From Halictus rubicundus (taxonomy: Eukaryota; Arthropoda; Insecta; Hymenoptera; Halictidae), in NCBI RefSeq assembly GCF_050948215.1, contig NC_135149.1, forward strand, positions 7,483,001 through 7,547,000: a DNA stretch of 64,000 bases, read 5' to 3'. A model generated the notes under the pieces. The model had not been told where the DNA came from and searched no databases. It saw only the letters and a program-made list of their open reading frames with translations. Below are positions 46,341 to 54,665 of this stretch, in pieces. The position numbers were made by a program, and so were the translations under genes. Positions within the stretch are counted from its first letter, which is position 1. Every line of letters starts with the position of its first letter.

Positions 46341-47967
46341 ACGAGCCTAGCTCCTGATGGAGATTTGAAACCTATTAATTATGAACGTTGTTAATTTATT
46401 TTAAAGTCGAATTAAACTTCCGTTCCTCCTATATTAATATTAAAGCATTAAAGCAAATGTAGGCATGCAATAAATATAGTCTTTTTCATCTAGGGAATTA
46501 TTGAAGACGATGTCCTAACCATTACAGACAAAGATTATACAGTAAGTGGTTAATTAGCATGTTTAGTAATTTAAAAAGTCCCTTTCGACTATATTCTTAT
46601 TTTCACTATTAGTGTACGACATCTAAGGACATACAATTTTTCTGTACACATATATTGTTTCTCGGTAATCAATTTCAAAGACAAAATCTTATTCCAGAAA
46701 TCAGTATCTGATAAATTCCAAAGAAAACAGCATTTATCAACCGCGAACCTTAATTAAGACAATAATATTACGATGGCACGTGCCGAAGATGTTCCGATAC
46801 AAGAATGACAAATTCGCCGTTCACCCTCGTCCATTTAAACCGAAATATCTAATTGTGTCGAATCAAGGGCCAACCTCGCCCGTATCAATTTTATTAAAAA
46901 ATCTGCGTACAACTTTCTGTCACCCTTATCGACACCATAAGTCAACATTAATGATTCGATAGTATGGAGATGTGAAACTACCACGGTTGCCCACTTCGCA
47001 AGTTAATAACCACTTACGTCCAGAATCGAAATGTTCCTCGACCGATGTAAAATATGACCGGCAAAGAAGTACGACGCGACGTGTTACAAAAAGAGCATGG
47101 CAAGATCAATATCAGATTTAAAACACCTTTCGCAGGGGGTTCGAAGATGCTGTTGCAATAAATAACGTGATTCCTTACTGGGGGACTCGTTTCCGAAAAC
47201 GCAACCTTGTGCTCCAAACAAGAAAATGAAGACCGGGGCTGAAAGTAATGAAAGTAAGAAGATGAGGAGGAAGAAGACGAAGGGAAGGAGAAGAAGAAGA
47301 AGAAGTCAAAGGCCCCCCGACGTTGCTCTGCCGGAGATCATTTCCGTCGGCATCCGGTCCGCGATAATTCGCGGCGGGCGAAGATAGATCGCGAAATCAA
47401 TTTCTGAATGAAATTACGAAATCACTTCGGCAAACGAAGATCCGGCTTTTTGCCCGGCGGAGATTTACGCGATTGCTTATCTGGTGGGGCTCGACTCTCG
47501 TTCACGGTGGACGCGACTTCTGCCCATTTATCCCTGCCGATCGCCGACGTATGTAAATTTACGGAGCCGTTAATTGCGGCGAGCTTCTTTCGGCCCTTTC
47601 GAACCAGAAAAACCGCCGACGTTGCTCGAGGCATGCGCCGCCACTTATGCCCCCATGTACCAAAACCATATACTGCCACACGAGCTGCTCCGTACCCGCC
47701 TGTACACGCGCAACAAGTATCTATATTCAGATATCCACGGTAATGGCGATCGTACGAATGCGTTGCGAACACGGTTAGGCCCGTGGCTGATTTTTCACTG
47801 ATTAACTTGTATTGCAGCCGAGCAAGGTCGGCCTGGCAAAACTTGCTCCGCAATGTTCCACCGAGAATCTGTTCCGATATCGAAAATCTAGGTGACTGGA
47901 GACAGGAATTGATATTTTTGAACTGATACACAGAAGTAAAAATGATAGTAATGTATTGACATATACT
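46341..47967. other. No gene seen; purine tract and GC-rich island
   Basis: AT-rich to about 46770, then GC-rich to 47820. A long purine tract (about 47222-47306, many GAAGAA) could form triplex DNA. The 190-codon minus-strand frame at 47422-47994 begins in a poly-Gly run from the C tract and shows no domain. Confidence 0.5.
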
Positions 47968-47988
47968 CCCCCCCCCCCCCCCCCCCCC
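47968..47988. repeat. Poly-C tract, 21 bases
   Basis: Uninterrupted run of C followed by ACCCAAAAAAG. On the minus strand this is a G run. Confidence 0.97.
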
Positions 47989-48044
47989 ACCCAAAAAAGT
48001 ATGTGGACACTTTCTTAATGACGATCACCTAAAACCAGTAACGG

Positions 48045-48103
48045 AGACGTTAAGGTGGGAACCTTGTGTGAAGTGAAATTTTTAAGCATTTTTTTTTTTT
48101 TGT
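48045..48103. repeat. Dispersed repeat family D, terminal fragment (reverse)
   Basis: GTTAAGGTGGGAACCTTGTGTG is the reverse complement of the terminus of family D seen at 23460-23477 and 50385-50402. It is followed by a T run, directly beside the TTAA target of piggyBac element 2. Confidence 0.65.
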
Positions 48104-48107
48104 TTAA

Positions 48108-49386
48108 CACTAGAACTACCACACCAGTCAAAGTAACTGGTTTGACAACTTTATTTTAAAATTCCTGCTTCATGTTATATTTTTTCTCCGCAATGATGTA
48201 ATGACTTTTGCAGGGATAGCTAAAGGAATAATATAATAAACTTTAATTTTGTTTTATTCATTTAAAACAAAAGTAATTTTTTATCATGGCTACTTATACC
48301 AGTACCAGTCAATTTGAATGGTGTGAACTTATTGAACCGTACAGTATGAAGGGAAGGACCATAACAACCGACAATTTTTTTACAAGCTTGTCGCTGGCAT
48401 ATAAATTATTAGCCAAAAGAACCACACTGGTTGGCACAATACGCGGAAACAAAAGAGAACTCACAAAAATTTGTAAACCGAAGGAGGCTCGCTTTTCGTC
48501 GCTGCTGTATCGATCAAATGAGATTACACTCACAATTTTTAAAAGTAAGCCGAAGAAGAAAGTTTTTATCCTGAGCTCAAAACATAAAACCGTCAAAATT
48601 GGAAAAAGCGAAAAGGGCCTACCTGAAACGGTGGAATTTTATAATAAAACAAAATTTGGGGTAGATATAGCAGACCAAATGGCCAAAAATATAGCGTGAA
48701 GTCGGGATCAAGAAGATGGCCACTTCAAGTATTTTTTAATATTTTAGATTTAGCTAGCATAAATGCCCGGATTTTATATAAGGAAACCACAGGTGAGCAG
48801 ATATCTAGAAAAGATTTTATGTTTCAATTAGCAGATGAACTTGCCGCTGACTATGAAAAATCACGGATAAAACAAAGAGCATCTGAGATCCAAAGTACGC
48901 AAAGAACTCACCTTATTCACGCAAATGGTGTCGGATAGGGTACTGTAATAATAATAAGACTACCACCTTTTGCAATCTTTGTAATCAATATGTATGCGGA
49001 AAATGCACGCAGAAGAAACTGTACGTTTGTAAGAACTGTGACGAATGATAACTTTTGTACCTAATAATTTAAGTTATATTTGTATTTTATTTATTCTATT
49101 ACGTTTATTATTATTATTATATTATTATATCATACTTCTTATATTTACCAATGGAAATTTATTTTAATATTTTTGTTACCAATGATTTTGGTACTAAATA
49201 TTCTTCATTATTGTACTTATTGTTATTATATAGTTTTTATGGTCTCAGAACATGCAGTTCCTTTTCTAAGATAATAATAAATCAATAAATATAAAAATAT
49301 TCTACAATTACGTATTTTTTAAAGACCAGTCATTTTGACTGATTTTGGTAGAGATAGCTACGTCTCAACTGTCGGTAGTTCTAGTG
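48108..49386 (+). mobile_element. piggyBac-like element 2, internally deleted, 1279 bp
   Basis: Same structure and exactly the same length as element 1, opposite orientation. TTAA duplications are at 48104-48107 and 49387-49390; ends are CACTAGAACTA and TAGTTCTAGTG. The palindromes are slightly decayed (CCAGTCAAAGTAACTGG at 48124-48140, 16 bp from the left end; CCAGTCATTTTGACTGA near the right). The 5' half of the transposase is deleted identically in both copies, so the deletion derivative itself has transposed, presumably using a transposase supplied in trans. Confidence 0.96.
48286..49048 (+). pseudogene. piggyBac transposase, C-terminal part, two frame shifts
   Basis: First frame 48286-48699 (137 codons) includes TTDNFFTSLSLAYKLL, TTLVGTIRGNKREL and FGVDIADQMAKN. 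The second frame, shifted by -1, runs to 48938 with YSVKSGSRRWPLQVFFNIL. The third ends at 49048 with a Cys-rich tail (CNLCNQYVCGKC, CKNC). By eye the first frame differs from element 1 at about six of 137 residues and the second at one of 80. The change of frame falls at C AAA AAT (A AAA AAT in element 1). The N-terminal half is missing; not functional. Confidence 0.93.
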
Positions 49387-49434
49387 TTAAATCGACAGGA
49401 AATTTCCTCAGGAATATAATAAAAAAGTTAGAAA

Positions 49435-49620
49435 GTGATCAGAGATGTTCTTGTATGTTATTTTCAAAATAAGGTGAACGGTTGTATTGGACGGAGCGGC
49501 TCAAGTAATCGGGCCCTCGTCAGAGAGGCTCGTGCTTCCCGAAAGGAAGAAAAAACGGCTGAAGTACAACTTTTGGAGGAAGAGGAAGATGTGTTCTACA
49601 GCACTGTAATCACAGATTAG
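49435..49620 (+). other. Unrecognised 61-codon open frame, possible transposon relic
   Basis: The frame contains GCIGRSGSSNRALVREARAS and an acidic stretch (LLEEEED) near its end. Composition is more protein-like than most frames in the window: charged and helical, and not mirrored by a frame on the other strand. It lies between piggyBac element 2 and repeat family D. I do not recognise a family; a fragment of a transposase is a guess from context. Confidence 0.3.
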
Positions 49621-49689
49621 CAAAAAACCGCGGTAAGTTGAAATGAATTAAGATTTTTTCACGATTTTTGTGTTACTCAAAATTTAAAC

Positions 49690-50402
49690 GCACTTTTCTC
49701 GAAACGCAAAATTTCTCATGCCATGCAACGCAACTCAAAAACTGATTACCCGATCTTTATGAAACTTGGTATATACAGGGTGGCCCACATAACTCTTAAC
49801 AGCTCAATATCTCGAAAACTGTGCCATCGATTTTAAAGTTCTTGGTCTTAATTTCCATGGATCTGAAGCGCCTTTCTAATTACATAAGCGTGAAGTGGCG
49901 CCCACCTTTTTCTTTAAAGGGGGCCGGGGTACCTTTATAATTTTAAATAGAACCCCCTATAAAACGTTACATATTTATATTCTACAGGAAAAAACAAGTA
50001 AATTTTGTCTGAAACAATTTTTTGTCAGATGTTTCCATAATGAGATATAACAGTTTGAAGTTTCGACTTGTACAGTCGGGGACGATATTAAGTGGACACT
50101 CTTAAAGCATAACTTTTTTAAAATTAGTCCAAATTACTTGAACTTTTTTTAGATGTTAGACCGACTAGTTTGCTAGACAATGAGTAAACAAAAATTTCTT
50201 TAAATTGCAATTGGGGATGGCCAGGATGCCATTTTCAAGCCGCCATTGCACCATTGATATTAACAACCAAAATTTCTAAAAAATATTTTCTTTTCCGTTA
50301 CAACATTAATAAATGGTACCTCAACTTTTAAATCAATCTACGCACTACATTTAAAAAAAAATCTTGTAAAACAGGCCATTTACACGAGGTTCCCCTCTTA
50401 AC
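49690..50402. repeat. Dispersed repeat family D, copy 2 (with insertion)
   Basis: Same landmarks as 23001-23477. It is interrupted after CTTTATGAAACTTGGTATA by foreign sequence starting TACAGGGTGGCCC at about 49784, and family D resumes near 50222 at AGGATGCCATTTTCAAGCCG. The copy at 23080-23100 shows the uninterrupted reading (CTTGGTATATATG). Confidence 0.7.
49786..50221. mobile_element. CAGGGTGG-type TA element inserted in family D
   Basis: The left end CAGGGTGGCCCACATAACTC follows TA. The interior includes a GC-rich patch (GGGGGCCGGGGTACC near 49920) and no recognisable transposase. The right end is not clearly delimited; the boundary is placed where similarity to the uninterrupted repeat resumes. 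Confidence 0.55.
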
Positions 50403-50442
50403 ACTAGATCTACGATCCACTACAAGTGCCTTTCGATTTTTA

Positions 50443-50580
50443 TTGTAATACAGCTTTCTTTCGATATAAGACGATGGCTCGGAGCGGCTTTCAACGTATT
50501 GCGGATGATGGTACCTATTCGGCTTGACATTGTTCTCGAGTGGGCTGCGAGATTATGGATCCCATAAAGTAGTCCCATAA
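50443..50580. repeat. Dispersed ~125-bp repeat, copy 2
   Basis: Matches 14512-14640 (ACAGCTTTCTTTCGATATAA, GATGGCTCGG, GGTACCTATTCGGC, ATTGTTCTCGAGTGGGC) without the 754-bp repeat to its left. Confidence 0.75.
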
Positions 50581-50628
50581 TAATCATAAAGTATTAATAG
50601 AATTGTGTTCTGAAATGTAAGACCTTAA

Positions 50629-50909
50629 CACATTGTTTACGGGATATTTCGCGCACGGCCTTGAACCTGGCGCCAGCGATATTTTAGCCGCCGCGTAAGA
50701 AATTAGACATTTTTAGAAATCGGTGTAACATTACAATAACGCTGTAAATGACAAAAGTAGTATGTCAACATAATAAGTATGCGTGTGTGGAACTGTCACA
50801 AAGACGATGGTAACATAATCGGTCGTTAAAAAGCCCGTATAAATAAAGGACCCGACTTCCACCAGCAGACAATCAAAAACGGATTTATCCGTGTCCCGAC
50901 AACAATGTG
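50629..50909. mobile_element. piggyBac-type TTAA MITE, 281 bp
   Basis: Termini CACATTGTTTACGGGATA and CGTGTCCCGACAACAATGTG (about 15 of 18 positions paired) are bordered by TTAA at 50625-50628 and 50910-50913. A CTGGCGCCAG palindrome lies 38 bp inside the left end. A 62-codon minus-strand frame overlaps it but extends past the terminus and is not recognisable. Confidence 0.87.
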
Positions 50910-50983
50910 TTAATAGCATTCAGGAAATTAAATACAGTGTTTACTCGACATATGTACAAAACACGGGTCTAGCCAGGGATATA

Positions 50984-51812
50984 CAGGGATTTTCTTGTAA
51001 ATAGTGAATATTAGAAAAAAATGAAAGAGGAAGAAGTAGTACTATTTTTTATACGCAACACAATTGCGTACGTAATTTTTTTGTGTTTATACTATTCTGT
51101 CAGATATGAAGGTGACCTTCAATTTTTTAGATGGAATGCTGTATATTTTCTTATATCACATGAAAGCTTGTGTCTAGACGAATTCATCTGTATACTGCAC
51201 AGTGACCTTCAAGGTCATGCAAGGCCAGAAAGGGAAGAAACATTTTGATTATTTCATACCGATGTGTTTACAAGTGTTCCTTATTCATACAAATCAGATG
51301 ATGTTGTGATTCACATTCAGAGTGTTTACTTCTACTTTCTACTATGGCGAGACAATTTCAGTATTACTTCCGAAACCGATTAGTAATATCGTATATTAAT
51401 GTAACGTTATCCGGTGGATGAGAAGGCGGATATAGTACGCATTTATTAGCAGTGTAATGGACATAAAAGACAGTTTTAACAGTTAAAAATCAGTTTGTTT
51501 TGTGTGCCATGTGTTTGAAGGAAACAGGGTCTTTCCAAAATAAGTGTCTTAATCGGAAATGTCTTCTTTCTGAAGATGAAAAGTTAAGAGTCCTCTTACA
51601 TTTTGAAGAAAATCCGACAACTTCGGTACGAAAAGTTTCTTCCATTTCTGACCTTGCATGACCTCGAAGGTTGCTGTGCAGTATACGTATGAATTCGTCT
51701 AGACACACGCTTTCATGTGGTATAAAAAAATATACAGCATTCCATTTAAAAAATCGAATAATATTTACTATTTACAAGAAAAACGCTGGCTAGTAATAGC
51801 GTGAACACCCTG
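50984..51812. mobile_element. Fold-back Tc1/mariner-like element, 829 bp
   Basis: Begins CAGGGATTTTCTTGTAAATAG and ends CTATTTACAAGAAAAACG... ACACCCTG, with TA on both sides (50982-50983 and 51813-51814). The long arms pair about 51100-51245 with 51635-51770 (for example TCTAGACGAATTCATCTGTATA with its complement). The left terminus lacks about 25 bp present at the right, an end-proximal deletion. It carries TCAAGGTCA at 51209-51217 and a short transposase relic at 51551-51643. Confidence 0.9.
51551..51643 (+). pseudogene. Transposase N-terminal fragment, 31 codons
   Basis: The frame reads LSEDEKLRVLLHFEENPTTS then VRKVSS, resembling the N-terminal helix-turn-helix region of the Tc1/mariner-type transposases that also left the remnant at 3438-3800. 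Stops lie on both sides. Only this piece survives between the fold-back arms. Confidence 0.6.
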
Positions 51813-51985
51813 TATATCGGCCAGGAGTTACTCTAGTTATTCTTTGATCCCCGCCAAACGTACAAAAGGACAGTCTCTTGAGCTCCTTGGCCTCACACGG
51901 TGTAAACCCCGCCGTAGTGGGGATAGTTCTGGGTCTTTTATCGGCTAGGCATTTGGGACATATATTCTATAGAGTGAATACTGTA

Positions 51986-52865
51986 ACCATTTGTGAATAC
52001 TGCTTTGAACAGTGTTCGTTCACTGAACACCCCACGTATATGTATGAACAACGTAGATAAATATTACTTACATTTTCAACAAAACCAAACGATATTACTT
52101 TATCTAAGTAATACGTACTCGACTTCGAACGCCTTCGATTGTACCCGCTGCTAAAAGCGATTCGCTCGAACGACTGGAAAAAACAGAACGCAAATATCTT
52201 CACCAGCTCAAATACGAAAACAAGTCTCGCCCGCGACTATTCGAATGGAATATTGCGGTTAGCATCGGAACGTAACTTCAAACATCGCCTACGCTCATTC
52301 CAGAATCTGTACCAACTTTATCATCCCCATCAATGATCAGCACGTACGCTCGGTGAGTATCCATTACAGGCCACCGAGTCGTTTTGCGTTCCCCGGCCGC
52401 GCAATTGTATCGATAAAACAAAAGCAACCTATCGAAGGTACAGTGCCATTAATGGTCACCCGTCCATTTCATGCTTCTGTTATGCGATAATCCACAGAAG
52501 CAGCGCTACCCCGGTATTATCCTTTTGTATCCATTAGCGAGAGGGAGTGAACTAAGAAATTGTAGCGGCGCACGGCAATCAAAAAACCACCATACGTTCC
52601 CTGCGTCCCGGTTGTCTTAGGCGATGCCGTTAAGAAGGAAATTTATGCAAGCCCCGGACAAAGCCCTTTGTTCGAAAATCGGATTTGATACACCAACGGT
52701 CGTGTTAGAACGCGATATCAATGTAGAACGATCATTAGAGCTCATTCATTTTTCATCTTACAATTAAACAAAAATATCAGCATTATTTATGGAGTAACTC
52801 TTTCAAATGCAAGAGCATGCAAAGCTAATAAGAAGTCATCGATTTAATTTAATTTGCAATTTTAA
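51986..52865. other. No gene seen; GC-rich island 52090-52730
   Basis: CpG-containing island with short frames on both strands and nothing recognisable, then AT-rich. Confidence 0.5.
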
Positions 52866-53045
52866 CATGTTAAAACATCTGGTGACGGGCATGTTTCCGC
52901 GAGGGCCCCGTCACCCGTAAATGGGTGACGTTCTTCTTCGTCCCGTTAAATAAGTTTTTATAGGTTTATAGGTAATTATAGGTTTTTACTGTCGGATTTG
53001 GACCCCTCGAGAAACTCGACCGATTCTTACTGGGCGACGAACGTG
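52866..53045. mobile_element. TTAA MITE with overlapping hairpins, 180 bp
   Basis: Bordered by TTAA at 52862-52865 and 53046-53049 (an alternative left TTAA is 52870-52873, giving 172 bp). Terminal match is short (CATGTT / AACGTG). Three complementary segments, GGTGACGGG (52881-52889), CCGTCACCC (52908-52916) and GGGTGACG (52923-52930), can form two mutually exclusive hairpins, the first starting 15 bp inside the left end. This mirrors the hairpin of the MITE at 2625-2861. Non-coding. Confidence 0.7.
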
Positions 53046-53297
53046 TTAATTATTACTTTTACTTCTATTTTTAATTTCTTTTTATTTATATTTTCTTTGA
53101 GTGTACTTATTTAACCATTTGATTCTTACAGGATCTCTGTAAACGCTAAGTCTTACATCTTGATTTTTATTCATAGAATTATCGTCAAGATAATACTGTA
53201 TAAATTTAGGTTCCCGTTGATGTAAAATATCTCTTTCTTCGTTGACGTTTGTTCTCAAAACTTAGAGCATTTCTTACACAATACTATTCTTGCAATA
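53046..53297. other. No gene seen; AT-rich spacer
   Basis: Short AT-rich interval between two transposons; nothing identifiable. Confidence 0.5.
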
Positions 53298-53299
53298 TA

Positions 53300-53740
53300 T
53301 TGGGTGGTTCGGAAAGTAATTTCGTTTTTTCCCAACAGAGGACGTAATTGTATTTTTTCGCAGCCAACTTCACACTTAAGCCGCATTGTCATTGTATGGT
53401 TTGACAGCTGATATGGCAAGGCTTGTATGTGAAAAAGTTTGTTGGATTCTGAGCAATAATTTTTGTTTGGTGTCCTATCATATATGGAAAGTCGAAAGCA
53501 GCATTTTCGACATATTTTACTTTTTTACTATCGAAAAGGTAAAAATGCTGTTGAAGCAAGAAATTGATAAAACGCCAGTGCCAAAACTGGTTTGCAAAAT
53601 TTCAATTGGATACTTTAGTACTTTAGTATTGCACCAAAATGGAGAATATATGATTAAATAAAATATTTATACACTATAAGAAAATCGTCTTTCATTTTCA
53701 CAAAACAAAAAATATTGAAATTACTTTCCGAACAAACCAA
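53300..53740 (+). mobile_element. mariner deletion derivative, 441 bp
   Basis: Inverted ends TTGGGTGGTTCGGAAAGTAA and TTACTTTCCGAACAAACCAA with TA duplications at 53298-53299 and 53741-53742. The interior retains both ends of a mariner transposase: RHILLFYYRKGKNAVEARN (N-terminal helix-turn-helix start, near 53508) followed by stops, and VLHQNGEYMIK-stop (C-terminus, near 53625). The catalytic core is deleted. It is a non-autonomous mariner of a different family from 22263-22470 and 7013-7560, judging by the termini. Confidence 0.93.
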
Positions 53741-53835
53741 TAGCATAAAATTACTGCTAGTAAACCAAGAATTAATTTTGGAATCCCAAGATAATTGAAA
53801 GAAAATCAAAACAAATTCTTCGTTTTACATACGAT

Positions 53836-53878
53836 GTACTCATTCCTATCATAAATGCAGACGATCCGCAGTCTACTA
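53836..53878. repeat. Dispersed repeat family C, copy
   Basis: TACTCATTCCTATCATAAATG then CAGACGATCCGCAGTCTA; see 31870-31925. Confidence 0.7.
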
Positions 53879-54111
53879 ATTACCAACCTCCCACTCGCTC
53901 AATTAATTATTTACCACCAGTTCACACAACCAATTCCTTCATCCTCATGTCTAACAGCCTGTCTTTTCGCACCAATATCCATCCAGCACCAGTTCCATCG
54001 CAATTCTCCATTGTTCCGAATTCGTACACCTCCAATTAGCGCGTGAACCGAGCACAGAAAACAGACGTAACTCGCATTGTCTGTCGCGAGTGCTGCCGGT
54101 AATGAATCCAG

Positions 54112-54113
<2 letters not shown>

Positions 54114-54148
<35 letters not shown>
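54114..54148. repeat. (GA)17 microsatellite
   Basis: Perfect GA tract of 35 bases in a GC-richer region. Confidence 0.97.
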
Positions 54149-54152
<4 letters not shown>

Positions 54153-54577
54153 CCAATTAAAATTCCATCATAAATGGCACCGGTCCCGGGTCTATGAGTC
54201 GCGGCGCGGTTCGTTTATACGGCGCTTGCAACCAGTTTTTATTGATGGGCAATCGCTGAATGACGCCGGATGTTTGCATCTCGATGTTATCACTGTCATT
54301 TGACTCGAGTCAACACGAAAATGGCTGACTGCTCGGACGATAAAGGCGAATTTACACTTCTTCACTTTGGATGTACATCGCTGTTGAATCTTCCACGGTG
54401 AACATGAGAAATGAAAACAATGATCGAATTCGATTCACTGGTTCTCGAAATGAAGAAGACATTTTCGAACTTTGCTGTAAGTGTCCGCCGCCATCCCCAT
54501 CAATTCCAAACAAATGGGACCTCGGTGTGAGCTTCAACTGGATACATGCCGGGTATCTGTATCTCATTCGCATCCCC
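54149..54577. other. No gene seen
   Basis: Mixed composition; frames up to 74 codons on both strands with no recognisable domain. ACTTTGGATG(T/A) recurs at 54363 and 54757, suggesting that the surrounding sequence may belong to a dispersed element. Confidence 0.45.
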
Positions 54578-54665
54578 TCTCCTTCCTTTCGTTGAATTCG
54601 CTGAAGTCACCTCCCCGCTTAAGCGTCTGCAGCCGGGGCCGAATGTGGACACTTAAGTGTGCACT
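54578..54665. repeat. Dispersed ~85-bp repeat, copy 2
   Basis: Matches 6336-6410, with AAGTCACCTCCCCGCTTAAG and CACTTAAGTGTGCACT as the counterparts of the first copy. Confidence 0.55.

Larger units (their letters stand above)
50935..51983. mobile_element. GC-rich TA MITE interrupted by a fold-back element
   Basis: Starts CAGTGTTTACTCGACATATG after TA (50933-50934) and ends TATAGAGTGAATACTG before TA (51984-51985). Removing the inner element (50984-51812) and one TA leaves a 218-bp MITE matching 18630-18830 (reverse) and 46121-46338. The break falls in GCCAGGGATA / TATCGGCCAGGAG; the intact family member reads GCCAGGGACATATATCGG. Confidence 0.92.

Noticed and set aside
47422..47994. 190-codon minus-strand frame
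   Set aside because: It begins in a poly-Gly run created by the 21-base C tract and has no recognisable domain or splice context. GC-rich composition accounts for its length.
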